A stretch of 64,000 bases of DNA from Cyathus striatus (GCA_025738555.1 JAOVFP010000012.1:868001-932000); one strand, 5' to 3'; counted from the stretch's first letter, positions 36,006-50,483 are shown. Translations and numbers: made by a program. Notes: generated by a model not told the origin, from the letters alone.

Positions 36006-36350
36006 TCAAGTATTACTGCTAAGCCAAGCTTGACTGGTCGTGGGAATGACATCGTCGCTGTTATCAACAGCGGCAACGTAAGTAAACACAACGCTATCAA
36101 TGATTGACGCGGGCTCCGGATCTTTTCCACTTTCCACTTCGCTGTACAAATCCTGCAATTCATGTTTCTCAATTTCGCCTGTTTGGGCTCGTGCGTAAGG
36201 ATGGAGTTCTGGTTTAGAGAGCATTGGATCGACTGGGTAATGCGGGACGTAGACTGAACCATAAGACAAACGATACAGTGACTTCAAAGCCCTCTCGCAC
36301 TTCACATATGTTTTATCGCCGTAGTATTCTGTCATCCCCGGACCTGTTAG
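36006..36350 (-). CDS. hypothetical protein, 3' exon
   Basis: A minus-strand frame with good coding character reads MTEYYGDKTYVKCERALKSL, YVPHYPVDPMLSKPELHPYA and ends TSQAWLSSNT. An upstream exon may begin near 36528 (a frame starting [19 protein letters not shown]), but that would overlap the start of the first ABC gene on the other strand and I could not join it in frame. No family is recognised. Confidence 0.35.
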   Translation of the reverse strand, partial: LTGPGMTEYYGDKTYVKCERALKSLYRLSYGSVYVPHYPVDPMLSKPELHPYARAQTGEIEKHELQDLYSEVESGKDPEPASIIDSVVFTYVAAVDNSDDVIPTTSQAWLSSNT

Positions 36351-36521
36351 GATTGCAGCCCACCGCAACTGGGATCAAGACCGTCCGTCCAGTTTCAGCT
36401 CTACGAGCATATGGGTTGCATAGCAGCCGACGGAACCGCCAGACTCAGCACTATTCTTAGAATCGCAGTATATCCGAGATATTTCTTGATTTCTTTACCA
36501 CCAACCTGATTGACCTCTAAT

Positions 36522-39500
36522 ATGGACATTCTGTCTGTGGATAGTGGAGGGTTTTCCTACGACGCGTGAGTGATCTTCATTAATTGTTTATCGCGTCTTA
36601 TATGGGGATAGGGAACATGGTGGTGATGCGCGACTGATTCCGGTGTACGCGTCTGCGGTGTCTTTGATTGTGCTTTTGCTGCAACTTGCAGTTTCAAGGA
36701 GGGTGGGTGTGTTGGAGCATGAGAACACGGTCAAGAAACTTGTGAAAGCTCATGGAAAGACCAGAGTCAGGTTTATGCTTGCGAGGTTTATAGGGTGTAT
36801 ATCTTTATTTGCCCTTTCTGCAACCACAACCATCCTCCACCGGGAAGACATAAGGGACTGGTCGTTACCAGCTGCATTTGTACGTTTCACAATATCACTC
36901 CAAACACCGACTTACGCAAGTACTTAGTTCTATACATCCGTTCTCTCTGCAATATCATTATTCAACTACCAACGGAGTCCAACGACCACGAGACATAATA
37001 TCCTCTTGCTCCTGGTCCTCTTCGGCATATACGCATACCGGGACATCTGGCCTCTCTTCACCACCACCCACACCCCACGCGATATATCCGAAGGCGCGTT
37101 CTTATGGCTCAAACTCGCCTTAATCACAATCACAGCGATATACATACCGTTATTTATCCCTCGTCGATATGTACCCGTGAACCCCAAGGTACTTACCGCC
37201 ATTTCACATTGTACAGAATGCTGAATACACTAGAACCCGATGAAAGAGCCAAATCCAGAACAAACAGCCTCGATCTTTTCGTTAATGTTCTACTTTTACC
37301 TGGATAGTATTATCGTGAAAGCGGGTCGGGTGGAGCATTTGGCTTATGGCGAGTTGCCCCCGTTGCCCGATTACGATTGTGCAGCGTATTTGGAGGAGAA
37401 GGGGTTTCCGGTGTGTTTTTGTTTTTTTATCTTGAAATGATAGTGATGTTAATAGGTTTTTTAGTATTTGGATATACAAGCTGGAGCGAAGAGGAGACAT
37501 TTATTCTTTTGCCTCCTGCGGGTGTTTGCGAAGGAGCATGTGTTGGAATGTGTAGCTATCGTCGTGGACGTGCTTACTTCTTTCATATCGCCCATTGCTG
37601 TCAATCGTATTCTTAGGTACCTCCTCCCTTCCTCCCTTCAGCAGTGATACTTACGTATAAAAGCTACCTAGAACACGATAATACAGGTATAACACCATGG
37701 TTCTGGATCCTCTGGCTCTTCCTCGGTCCGCTATTATATGGCGCCTCGCAATTGGCGTATTCGTTCATCGTGAATAAGGTGTCTGTCAACGCGCAGAGTT
37801 TGCTTATGCAGCTTGTGTTTGAGCATTGTTTGAGGATACGGGTGAGAGCTGATTCGGTTGAGGGGGGGAAGGAGGGCGATGGTGCTGGGAAGATGAGTAA
37901 TCTCGTTACGACGGATTTGAGTAATATTGCGGGAGCTATGCATTTTTTGCTTCCTTGTAAGCTTAGGTTTGGGGTTTGGGTGCTGATACTGATTTGTGTA
38001 GTGTTTGCGGTTCCGTTGCAGATTACCCTTGGGGTGGTGTTTTTGTATAATGTCCTCGGAGTTAGGTGGGTGTACAAGTAGCTCGTAAAACTGTATTGGC
38101 GCTGATATTTGTGAAAAGTGCATTTGTAGGACTCTTCGTTATGCTTGCTTTGGCTCCTGTTCCTAGGTTCATTGTGAACAAGTTGGGAGTTGTTCATGCT
38201 GAGAAGATGAAGAAGGTTCGTTGCTTTTTTTGCGTATTGGTGAGTTGTGGTTGATGGATTTGGTAGACTGATGCGAGAGTGCAAGTTGTTACTGAGGGTA
38301 TGTCTTTTGTGTTATTGGAGATGGTGGTTGATATATGATGTAGTTGTGAATGTGTTGCGGATGGTCAAGATGTTTGCGTGGGAGGGGAGGATGGGTGAGC
38401 GGATTAGGGAGAGGAGGAAGGTCGAGTTGGATGTTCTTTGGAAGGGGAGGGTGAGTGGTTTGTGGTTTTGGTGTTATAGTGCTGATAAGCATGCAGTTGT
38501 ATGATATGTTGAGCGTTACGACAAAGTGCGTTTTTTTGTTTCTTACGTTCGCTTTATTGCTAATATAGTACAGTTATGTCATTGCGACATTTATCATGCT
38601 TTCGACTTTTGCGTTTTATACAGTTGTGATGAAGCAGGAGCTTACTGGTACGTCCTTCTTCATCCTACCTCTACCTTTATTAGAACCCGGGTTTAGCGTC
38701 AAAGGTCTTTTCAAGTACACCAGTCTTCCACCTCATCCGAATGCAATTTTACAACTTTTCAAGCATGATAAATCAAGTTGTCCGAGCGAAAGTGTCGTTA
38801 GACCGCTTGGATGAGTTTTTAATACATACGGAGCTGCTTGATTGTTATTCTGTGACGCGGGAGTCTTGTGCCCCTGTGGGTGTTGTGGGGTTTAGAGACT
38901 GTGCGTTTGCTTGGTCGGAGGAAGGGACGGTGTTTCGGTTGCGTGTGGAGGGGGAGGTGGTGTTTAGGAGGGGGGGTGTTAATTTAATTACCGGGCCTAC
39001 GTATGTTGGTTTTTGATTTATGATGTGGGGATGTTGATTCGGACGGGTTTTGTAGGGGTGCTGGGAAGACATCGATGTTGATGGCGCTGCTTGGTATGTG
39101 CACCTTTGCTATCCTGGAACAACGCTCATGTTACTGCTTAGGAGAAATGCACTTTATACCAACCACTCCTGACGCATGGTTCAATTTACCACGGGAGGGA
39201 GGTGTAGCGTATGCTGCGCAGGAGTCGTGGGTGCTCAATGATACCATACGGAATAATATTTTGTTTGGGAGTGCGTTTGATCAGGAGAGGTATGAGAAAG
39301 GTGCGTTAGCTAGTTGATGTGGGGATATGGTGCTGAGGGGTATACTAGTTCTTCGGCAGTGTGCGCTGGAGCAAGATATTGAGCTTTTTGATGCGGGTGA
39401 TTTGACGGAGGTTGGGGAGCGTGGATTGACGTTGAGGTGTGTTCGTTGATTGTTTTTTAGGTGTTGGAGTTGCTGATTGTGGTTTTAGTGGTGGGCAGAA

Positions 39501-42431
39501 GGCTAGGATTACGCTTGCGAGAGCTATTTACTCGTCTGCTGAAATAATTTTGCTGGATGATGTGCTTGCGGCGCTGGATGCTCATACGTGTGTATCGTTT
39601 TTTTTTGTGGTTCGAGAGGCTCATGTGTGTGAAGGTCGAAATGGATTATGGAGGAGTGTTTGTTGGGGGATCTGGTGAAAGGGCGCACTGTGTTGCTTGT
39701 GGTGAGTTATTTTTTGTTTTCTAGTAATGGGTGGTTGTTGATGAGGGAGGTAGACGCATAATGTTGCGCTTGTGAGGCCTATTGCGCATTTTGTTGTTAC
39801 TGTTGGGTTGGATGGTGGTGTCTCTGCTGAGGCCTTGGTGCCTTTGAATCGCTTGCCTAGTAACCTTGAAGTCCTAAAGGATGTCAAGGATACGACTGTG
39901 GAAAGTGTTGAAGATAAACCGACGAAATCTGACGGAAAATTGATTGCAACGGAGGAGATTGCGAAGGGGCGAGTTGGTTGGAAAGCGTTAAAGCTTTTCC
40001 TTTCTGCTTTGGGCGGGAATTATCCTGTAATTTTCTTTGCGATGTGGATGGTGGGCATTGTTTCTGCAGACGTTGGGACGACTTTGCAGACTTGGTTTCT
40101 TGGCTTTTGGGGGTCGCAGTATGAGGGTGGAGGGCCGGTGAAAGCCTCGTAGTATGTTCTTGGTTGTTTCATTCATGAGGTTTACTGATTGATTTATAGT
40201 TACCTTTCTGTCTATTCGTTGATTTTGGTGGTGACTGTACTTTTGAGGACAGTGACGGTGGTGCATTATGCGGTGGGGAATGTACGTGCGTCGAGGATTA
40301 TTCATAATATGCTTGTTGGTTCGATTTTGAGGAGTACGCTACGGTGCGTTGGGTTTTGTTTTTGTGGTTTTTTGGTGATTGATGTTTATGTTTAGGTGGC
40401 TGGACAAGACGCCTGTTTCGCGGATTATTACGAGGTGTACACAGGATATAGGGGCGGTTGATGATCCGCTTGCGCAGGCTTGGTCTGCGGTTGTAGAGGT
40501 TGTGGTTTCTGCTATAATACGACTTGGGAGCGTGGTTATTATTACGCCGGTGTTTTTGGTTCCGGGAGTGGGTATTGCTGTTTTGGGGTCTTGGGCTGCG
40601 AGTGTTTATTTGAAGGCACAGCTTTCTGTTAAGCGGGAGACGAGGTGCGGTGGAGTATCTTATAATCAAGGAGAGGGGTTACTGATTTTTCATTTAGTAA
40701 TGCAAAGGCGCCGATTTTGGCACATTATGGTGCTACTGTTGCTGGTCTTGGTTCGTCGTTTCGAGATGTAAGGGGATTATACTGATTTATCTGATATAGT
40801 GTCTGTGCGTGCGTATAATGTGCAAAATACCTTCAAGCAGGAATTGCTCTCGAAGATAGACCATTACTCGCGAGTCGCGAGGGTCTCTTGGGATCTCAAT
40901 AGATGGATTGCGGCCCGCATGGATTTTCTCACTGCGCTGTTTACTGCCTCGTTGGCATCATATTTGGTCCTTACGAGGAGCGCTAATGCTGCGAATACGG
41001 GGTTTTCGTTGACTGTTGCGCTAGAGTTTTGTAGTTTAATTTTGTCAAGTGTTAGGATGTATAATGATTTTGAGGTGCAGTCGAATAGGTGTGTAGTGCT
41101 GTTATGTTTTTATGGAGACTGGCTAATTTCTTGTAGTTTGGAACGGATTCAAGGGTATATTGAGATTGAACAGGAGAAACCTTCTTCGAAGGATGGGAGG
41201 CCGCCTGCTTCTTGGCCTGCTAGTGGGGATTTGCGTGTTGAGGGGTTGTCGGCGAAGTATTCGGTTGTAAGTGGATTGTATAGTTGTGGTTGGGAGGGGC
41301 TAATAACTGCGTAATAGGGTAGTCCGGAAGTGTTACATGGGCTGTCGTTCCGTGTGCGGAGTGGAGAACGGGTTGGAGTCGGTGAGTTGCAGAGTGCTGT
41401 TTTGTGTTGGGTTGTTGAATGTGATATTTTAGTGGGACGGACGGGAAGTGGAAAGGTCGGTGATTGCAACTACTCGCTGTGCTTATTGTTAAACCGCTTC
41501 ATTCAGAGCACACTCACCCTCGCACTGCTTCGGTGCATTCTTACTGAGGGGCATGTGTATTATGATGGAATAGCAACTGATAAGATTAACCTGGAGGCAT
41601 TGCGGTCTGGTATTACTATCATACCACAGATGGTGAGTAATCCTTTGTTGTGTTCCCTTGTGATATAGCGAACCTTTCGTAGCCTGAATTGCTAAGTGGG
41701 ACATTGAGAAAGAATCTCGATCCGTTCGACGAACATGACGATGTCGTGCTTAACGCTGCTCTGAAGCATGCGGGATTGTTCTCACTTCAAGATGATTTTG
41801 ATGAAGTGCGGATCACACTTGATAGCAATGTTGCTAGTGGGGGGAATAATCTTTCAGTTGGGCAGAGGCAGATTATTGCGCTTGCGCGTGCTATGGTTCG
41901 CGAGAGTAAACTGCTTATCTTGGACGAAGGTGTGTCCTTTACATTTCTGTACCATGCGTACAATTGACGAAATTATGGTATTTGTTAGCAACTTCTGCCA
42001 TCGGTGCGTAGTTGCCTTCCCAAAACAGTGGACTTTAATCCAACAGCATTGAAATAGATTATAAGACAGATGTTCTTATCCAAGATGCTTTGCGCTCCAA
42101 ACTGAGCTCTGACGTGACAATCATCACTATCGCTCACCGGCTTCAAACTATTATGGATGCTGATAAGGTCGTGAGTGCCAATCATTCTTCTCTGTAGATA
42201 TTCTCACATACTTATCTTTCGGCAGATGGTGCTGGATGCCGGAAACCTGGTTGGTACTAATCTAACCTGTTCCTCAGACAGCTACATTAAGAACTGTTAT
42301 TTTAGGTTGAATTCGAGTCACCGGAAGTTTTATTGCGGAAGGAAGATGGTATGTTCAGACATCTCGTCGATAATAGTGGTGATAGTGCTGCTCTTCGAGA
42401 TATTGCTTTTAGCAAGAGTCGGATTGGGTAA
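36522..42431 (+). CDS. ABCC-type ABC transporter, first tandem copy
   Basis: About thirty short exons. Exon 1 ([14 protein letters not shown]) ends at a GTGAGT donor at 36566; the stop TAA is at 42429-42431. Order: an N-terminal membrane block, TMD1, NBD1, linker, TMD2, NBD2, as in fungal MRP/ABCC exporters. NBD1: Walker A GPTGAGKTS (split by an intron near 39000-39056), signature LSGGQKAR (about 39480), Walker [16 protein letters not shown] with Asp in place of the catalytic Glu, a known ABCC asymmetry. NBD2: Walker A GRTGSGKST (41435-41520), signature LSVGQRQ, Walker B LLILDEATSAID with the Glu present. Probably a plasma-membrane or vacuolar exporter of conjugates or drugs; substrate unknown. 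Its coding strand is clearly richer in G and T than its two paralogues. Confidence 0.85.
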
Positions 42432-43105
42432 TGCTGTTGTTGGAACGCGAACTTGAAGTAAAATTTTGGTAAAATTACTTGCTGAATTAAACTTCAAAGT
42501 TGCGCTCAAGTTGCGCCAATGCGGACCCCTAATAATACACGACATGGTATAGCATCTAGAAATATAATTTAAGTCCGCAGTGTGCCCACTACCGCAGTAT
42601 GTACAGTTGGTGCACAACCAATGCACAACTCACTGACTTGAAAGTCTCGAATTGCTCGAAGTCAATGGGACTCGGATTAAGTAGACGGTTCCGACCCGGC
42701 GATGCATATCACAAAGTTACATAAGCGACCGTGGATGCTGGACGTTAGATGTGACTTCAATACAACGTTCAAGTTGAACTCAATACGTGATTATGGGTAT
42801 TCATGTACACTTTCTTCCTCATTATTGGTTTCTAACCCTCGTCTGGAACGCCAACGCGAGTTATAATCTAACGTTGTCCCATTACAGCCCATTACCCGCG
42901 GTGGTCAGCAAGACCGCAAGACTAGCAAAGAAGTCTCTTACTCAATAACAAGTTATATATTTATAGTAGCAGTCAGGGGCATCCGCCGTTTATTTTTAAA
43001 CTTGCATGTGGTTGGAAGGCTTTAGTAGACGGACGTGAGATACAGTTATTAGTGTGCACAGTAGCCTGTTTCTGTTTCCTAACACCTATCCCTAACTTGC
43101 GCGCG
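42432..43105. promoter_or_regulatory. intergenic region before the second ABC gene
   Basis: It contains a 20 base motif at 42717-42736 that recurs with one mismatch before the third ABC gene (50583-50602), and a segment at 42998-43080 that appears three times in degenerate form upstream of the third gene. No gene is seen. Confidence 0.5.
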
Positions 43106-46100
43106 ATGGACGCCGAATTTGCGGTGGAATCTGTTATTGAAGCTGAGCTGCATGGGTTCCTTATAGCTTCATTGTACAATGCGTAAGTCAATTGGCTATT
43201 TCTTCATTCCCCCCGTACTCACTAAAGACGTATTCAATTAGGAAAAGCTGGTTGTTAGATGTTCAGTTACTCCCTTTCTACGTGACCGGCGGTTCTGTGA
43301 TAGTATTATTGCTACAAATCGCGTATTCTGCAAAGAAAGTGAGCGTCGTGGCGAAAGAACCGACCGAAACTATTCAATCACAACCAGGAAACGCGTTCAA
43401 GAAGTACACGAAAACCCATGGAAATATTACCATCTTAAGCTTCATGGCACTGAGGTTTATTGCGTGCTTAGCTATGTTAGGGCTTTCTGTTGCTACAAGC
43501 CTGCAGAAATCGGGCGAAGATGGCATGCTATCTCTTTGGGATGAGTGGAAACAATGGTCTCTCCCAATGTCATTTGTGGGCTTTTCGGTCTCCAGTTATG
43601 TGTCCCCGTTTAACCCGTTTAATTACAGCTTTATACGTCTATTACTTCGGGCATATCGCTGTTTCATAGTCGGTGGAGCACCACGGTATCCCACCATACC
43701 ATATCCGTGCTACTTGTGATATTTGGTGTTTATGCATATCGTGACCTTTGGCCTCTCGTTATTGTTAATGGGATTCCACAAGATATAGCTGAAGGCTCAT
43801 TTCTGTGGGCAAAGCTTATTGTGGTCACTATAGCTGCAGTGTTGATTCCCTTGTTTATTCCTCGCCGCTATATCCCTCTGGACCCTATGGTGAGCTTAAA
43901 TTCATTCTCTTCTTCACGAGTTTCCCATGACATAGTCGTAGGAACCTATGGAAGAACCCAACCCCGAACAAACAGCTTCAATCTTCTCCTCACTGCTATA
44001 CTTCTTCTTAGATGGCATCATTTTTAAGGCTTCTGGAGTCCAGCATTTGGCATATGCAGAGTTACCACCATTGGCGGACTACGACCGCGCTAAATATCTC
44101 AAAGAGACGGGCTTTCGGGTATGTCTGCTACATTTGTTACATGAGTCGATTATAATGTGTCATGTAGCACTTGGACTTATTCGCTGGTGCCAAACCAAGA
44201 CATCTAGCTTTCAGACTGTTGCGCGTATTTCGTGCGTCTTTCGACTTTCATCAATAACAATGCTGACAATGGATTTCAGGCTGGGAATATACCCTCCTCA
44301 TCGTAAATGTCATCATACAAGTAATTGCCACCTTTGGAGCTCCTCTTGGGATCAACGGAATTCTGAGGTACTCTTGACTTTGCTTTCTTTGTCTGTATAT
44401 TTAGGATGTTTGAAAATAGGTACCTCGAGCATGGTCCTTCAAACACAGGCGTGCAACCATGGTTCTGGATTGGATGGCTCTTTGTTGGTCCTATGGCTTT
44501 CAGCCTCTCGCGGCAAGGATATATTTTTATGACAACACACATGCTCGCGCGTACAGAGAGTTTGTTAATCCAGCTGGTGTTTGAGCATAGCTTGAGGATA
44601 AGGCTAAAAGCGGAGACCGGTACTGACACGAAGGTCTCTGTGACGGGCACCGCCAGTGAAGGACCACAGACGAAGAAACCTGTGGCACGTACGGACAACG
44701 TAATTGGAAAAATGAACAACCTTATAACGACCGACGTAAACTATATCACTGAGGCCAGAGATTTTCTAATCGTTAGTGAGTTATTAACCTACTTCATCTG
44801 CATGCAGAGATTCTGTTGACCACCACATTCAGTACTCTATATTCCATTGCAAACTCTCCTTGGTATCCTGTTTCTGTATAATATACTTGGAGTTAGGTGA
44901 GATTACAATGCGTGGCATCTTGAATATGGACTGAACTGTAAAAATTGTAGCGCTTTCGTCGGACTCTTTACCATGATTGCAATGTTCCCTCTTTCTAGAT
45001 ATGTGATGAAAAAGCTGGCAGTTCTTCAGAAGGAGAAAATGAAATTGGTATTTCTCCTTTACGTGTCCTGCCGACTGGCTCTCATATGCTTCGTAAAGAC
45101 AGATGCCCGAGTACAAACCGTCACTGAGAGTATGTTTCGCTTGGATCAAATTGATTTGTCGAGCATTAATAGAGTTGACTTATAGCTGTAAACGTTCTGC
45201 GCATGGTGAAAATGTTTGCGTGGGAGTCGAAGATGGCCGAAAGATTGTGTCAAGACCGCGACAACGAATTGCGTGTACTTTGGAAACGTAAAGTGCGTTT
45301 GAAGAAATCTATATTGCTGTACTACTACTTATATTTGACATAGGTGTATAACTTGATGAGCAACATGATCAAGTATGTTCATATACAATATTATCTCGTT
45401 GTCGACCCTCATGAACATAATATCTAGCTTTATCATCTCCACGCTCATGATGTTATCAACATTTGCATTCTACACTCTTGTAATGAAGCAACAGTTGAGC
45501 GGTATGCGCTTCTTTTATGCGATGTTATTTTACTGACTATGTCGCTTAGCTGCAAAGGTGTTCTCAAGCACACCTGTATTTAACCTCATCAGGATACAGT
45601 TGTTCATGTTTTCTGGCTTGGTCAATCGCATGATTCAAGGAAAGGTTGCACTGGATCGAATTGATGAATTTTTACAAAATACAGAACTCCTTGATTCTTA
45701 TGCTTCCGCGAATAAGGATTTAAATGAAATTGAACATGATTCCGGGGTCATAGGCTTCAAAAACAGTTCTTTTTCTTGGTCAAATGAGGAGGATGGAACT
45801 GCAACCCCATCATTCAGGCTGCGTATTCAAGGGGAGTTATTCTTCAAGAAAGGATGCATCAACTTAATTACCGGGCCAACGTAAGTATGTTGACTTATCA
45901 GAAACATACTCTTGCATTTACATGGTTGCAGCGGCACCGGGAAAACATCGATATTGATGGCTTTGCTTGGTATGTGTGATTAGATTAAAATATTAGTGGA
46001 ATAGTACTCAGGTACTACACTGCTCCAGGGGAAATGCACTTCATCCCATCCACTCCTGGTGCATGGTTTAACCTACCGAGGGATGGGGGTGTTGCTTATG

Positions 46101-49100
46101 CTGCGCAAGAGTCCTGGGTTCAAAACGACACCATCCGGAACAATATTCTCTTTGGAAGCTCGTTCGATGAAACTCGATACAATAAAGGTTTGATAAGCAT
46201 ATTTCGTCAGTTTATGTTATACTGAGCTGCAATAGTCATTCACCAGTGCGCCCTAAAACATGATATAGAGCTATTTGAGGCTGGAGATCAAACTGAAGTC
46301 GGGGAGCGTGGGCTGACGCTGAGGTATGCATAATTTTGCTTGACACGGCACTGTGGCTAAGGTATATCACGTCTACAGTGGAGGCCAAAAGGTTTATCGA
46401 TACATACAACTTTTCTATAGACGAAGTCTAATATCGTTTAATAGGCAAGAGTCACACTAGCTAGGGCCATCTATTCTTCAGCCGAGATCATTTTACTCGA
46501 CGATATTCTTGCTGCCTTGGATGCTCATACGTAAGTCATGACGCTTTCTGAGCTTCTAAACTTGGCTTATACATGTATTAAAGTTCCAGATGGATCGTAG
46601 AAGAGTGCCTCTTGGGTGATCTTGTGAAGGGACGAACGGTGCTGCTTGTGGTACGGATTGTATTTTCACCCCTATGATTTGAATCGATATTAATGTTTAA
46701 TAGACGCATAATGTTGCCCTTACATTACCAATCGCTCACTTTGTCGTGGAAGTCGGTGTGAATGGGCGCATATCTACTGAGACTTTGGCGCCTCTAGATC
46801 ATTTACCTAGCGACATCCTCCATATTATAGAGGATACCCCCGCTGACGATTCCACGGTTAAGGCTGAAGAGAACGAACCGAAATCGACTAAGCATGATGG
46901 GAAACTGATTCTGGCTGAAGAAATTGCGAAGGGACGAGTCGGTTGGAAAGCCATGAAGCTGTTCCTATCAGCCTTAGGTGGCAAATTTCCCGTTGCATTC
47001 CTTGTAATCTGGATGTTCGGTTGTGTTTGTACTGACGCTGCCATCAACTTCCAAACATGGTACCTTGGCTATTGGGGGTCGCAATACGAGGCAGGTCGTT
47101 CTGTACAAGCGTCATAGTACGTTAACATACCCATGCTATCGTCAAGACTATCGACTACTACTTTGCTTTATAGTTATATATCCATTTACTCGCTGATACT
47201 GGCCACAACCGTGATTTTCAGGTGTCTGACAGCAATATACTACGTACTCGGATGTATTCGTGCGTCAAGGGTGATTCATACCACACTTATTGGTTCAATT
47301 CTAGGAAGCACACTCCGGTACGCATGTTTTCTAATTGGGAGAGGTCGCACTTCAAACTCATACTTGGTACTTAGCTGGCTTGACGAAACACCAGTCTCGC
47401 GTATAATTGCTAGATGCACGCAGGACATCAGAGCCATCGACGATCCTCTCGCTGCCGCCTGGTCGGGGGTAGTAGAATTGATAGTGACCTGCTTGGTTAG
47501 ACTTGGAAGTGTGGTTATTATTACTCCTGCTTTTTTAATGCCTGGGCTGGCCGTTGTAGTTATCGGGTCTTGGGCTGCCAGCATCTACCTAAGAGCGCAA
47601 CTATCTGTTAAACGGGAAATGAGGTGCAGGATAACATCTTACTATGGTGACCAATACTAATATTTTTATATATTCAGCAATGCAAAGGCTCCATTATTAG
47701 CACACTTTGGTGCGACTGTTGCAGGAATTGGCATGTCTCACTAACATTATTGGTAACATAGGATACCGTGCTGATGCATTGTAAACAGTTTCTGTACGGG
47801 CATATGGTGCTCAGCATGCCTCCAAGCAAAAATTAATGACAAGGACTGATCACTACACTAGAGTAGCAAGGGTCTCTTACAATTTAAATCGGTGGATCGC
47901 TGTCAGGATGGACTTACTTGGAGCTCTTTTTACCACTTCATTGGCTACATATTTAGCCCGGACGCGGAATGCCAGTGCCTCCAATACAGGCTTTTCGTTA
48001 ACCGTAGCTCTTGACTTCTGCTTGACGATCCTGTGGTGGGTTAGGCAGTATAACGAATTCGAAGTACAGTCAAACAGGTACATTCACTGCTATATGGATC
48101 TATTGGATTTACTGAAGCAACATATTAGCTTGGAGCGTATTCAGAGCTATATTGATATTGACCATGAGAAACCTGTAACTGAGGCTGGTAAACCGCCTGC
48201 TTCTTGGCCTGCCAGTGGAGACCTACGTGTTGAGAATCTGTCGGCTCGCTATTCAGCTGTGAGATATCCATGCTTATATGTCTATGTGGTCGCTGATTTA
48301 AAGGTTTGGACAGAATAGCCCAGAGGTGTTACATCAATTGTCGTTTCAAATTCGGTCCGGTGAACGAATTGGAGTTGGTAAGTTGCAGATTGATTGATCT
48401 TTGACTAGTAAATGATTGGGCACAACTCCTTCAAATCATAGTTGGCCGAACAGGGAGCGGAAAGGTATGTATATGATCATACTTATTGTGCAAGTTATTG
48501 ATAGAGTTCTTATAGAGCACACTCACATTGGCGTTACTACGATGCATCCTTACCGAAGGAATTGTCTACTATGATGGGATGGCCACTGATCAAATCAATT
48601 TGGACGCATTGCGTTCAAATATCACCATTATCCCACAGGTGGTAAGTTTCATCTCCCAGTACTCTTACTATTTTATTTACTGACGAGTGTGTTCCCTAGC
48701 CCGAGCTATTGAGTGGCACACTAAGGAGAAACCTGGATCCGTTTGAAGAATACGACGATGCTGAATTGAATGCTGCATTGAAATATGCAGGATTATTTTC
48801 ACTTCAAAATGATTCTGATGAAACACGGATTACCCTCGACACCAAGATTGCAAGTGCTGGGAGTAATCTTTCCGTGGGACAGCGTCAAATTATTGCACTT
48901 GCTCGTGCGATGGTCCGAGAAAGTAAACTTCTCATTTTAGATGAAGGTACTGTCCGGTCTTATCTATGATTCATGTTGACATCCGATGACATCCGAATGA
49001 TTGCTAGCCACTTCTGCTATTGGTATGCTGCAATGCTTCTAAAGCAAATTCGTTTACTTAGTATTTTAACAGATTACAAGACGGACGCTCTTATTCAAGA

Positions 49101-49446
49101 TGCTCTACGTTCCAAGCTGAGCTCCGATGTCACAGTCATAACCATTGCTCACAGGCTTGAAACTATTATGGATGCCGATAAGATTGTAAGCATTTGCTAC
49201 TTTGTGTATCACCAACACTTACTCACCCTGTCATACGAAGATGGTGTTAGATGCCGGGAATTTGGTGAGTACAGGTACTTATAAGCTGTTTCTACACCTA
49301 ACTAATCATCAATATTATTTCAGGTTGAATTCGACACACCGGCTGCTCTCCTTCAGAAAAAGGATGGTGTATTCACACACCTTGTTGATAATAGTGGTGA
49401 TAGCGTTGCCCTACGAGCTGTTGCTTTTGGCAAGACTCGGAGGTAA
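43106..49446 (+). CDS. ABCC-type ABC transporter, second tandem copy
   Basis: Starts MDAEFAVESVIEAELHGFL, with the first donor (GTAAGT) at 43182; stop TAA at 49444-49446. Exon organisation follows the first copy closely. The N-terminal block has several hydrophobic spans (LLPFYVTGGSVIVLLLQIAY and following). NBD1 shows GPTGTGKTS (split near 45885-45935), [25 protein letters not shown] then [23 protein letters not shown]2 shows [24 protein letters not shown] and LLILDEATSAI. Both nucleotide sites look intact apart from the usual ABCC Asp in NBD1. Substrate unknown. The high similarity to the third copy suggests a more recent duplication between these two than with the first. Confidence 0.86.
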
Positions 49447-49785
49447 TGTTGACATTGCAGGCTGTGCGTAGCAAGTACGTAGTTGACAGTGGGATACTTT
49501 TAGTACAATTCGGTTTGAGTTATAGTATTGCTAACTACGAACGGTTGACCGAAGTCAGTAACATGTACTTTTCAACTTCTTTGACACATAACGATGAGAC
49601 TCAGTGTCTTTAAATTCATAATGCACCACGATTTACTACTTGATGTGCCATTCAGAAATTCAAATACAACCCAAGTATTTACTGTAAGCCTCCCCCCTAT
49701 CTTCCCCAGAGCCATTGTTACGATGTGGCTTAACCCAACCCTATACCACGGTGAGAAGCTTTGAAGTTTGAAGTGAACTGGGATA
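49447..49785. other. intergenic region after the second ABC gene
   Basis: 3' flank of the second ABC gene up to the inverted-repeat element. No coding signal. Confidence 0.4.
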
Positions 49786-49814
49786 AGTACTGTACTAATC
49801 AAAATACTTCGGCA
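49786..49814 (+). repeat. left terminal inverted repeat
   Basis: 29 bases beginning AGTACTGTACTAATC and ending CTTCGGCA; exact reverse complement of the right end. Confidence 0.9.
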
Positions 49815-50483
49815 CCCTTACATATATGTGTGTGACAGGCCCAACCGCGGGACCACTTCGTCAGGTCGAAAATTTGGCGTGACAATTTTATAAATTCGGC
49901 ATCTTCGTGAGTAGAAGAGCTCCAAATATATATTATTTAAGTATGGTAGGCGGGAGTTCCATGGTTCGATTTCCAACTTCCTTCCAACTCGCTTTAGTCT
50001 AGGTCAGTAAAGGGTTACTTACATTGCATACATGGATTTATTATTTTAATATATATTTTGGTTACATTTAAAATATTTACATTAACTACTTAACATATGT
50101 AAGTTCCGAACGTTCCTCTCCGAACTCCGGAGGTTACGCTGCACGATGCGTTTCCTGATATGGTATGGTATATAGGTCACGTGACCTGTTCGGTTCCCTT
50201 GGACATCTCGTCAACCGTATGCTGTGTCCGAATTTGAACCATGGAACTCTCGCCTACCTTAATTTAAGTGTAATTAACTGGTAAGATGTTGTGGCGTAAT
50301 GGTAAATTGTGTTTAGACATTATAAAAAGCCAAATTTGTGAAGAAGAGTCGAAAAAATCATTAGTTCAAACCCTCTTCAGCGAAATTTTTATCCGTGACT
50401 TCTCCAGACCTTCCGTCAGTTGCGATTATGACGCGTGACAAGTACCAAATTTCGGCACATCAAGTAGCTGTGTGACGCGTGAC

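Noticed and set aside
49960..49975. tRNA-like B box (GGTTCGATTTCC)
   Set aside because: There is no acceptor stem or A box at the right distance on that strand; it lies in the inner inverted repeat of the mobile element.
50286..50380. Possible tRNA gene from A-like and B-like boxes
   Set aside because: The boxes are about 61 bases apart and no cloverleaf with paired stems can be drawn, so only a tRNA-derived repeat is plausible.
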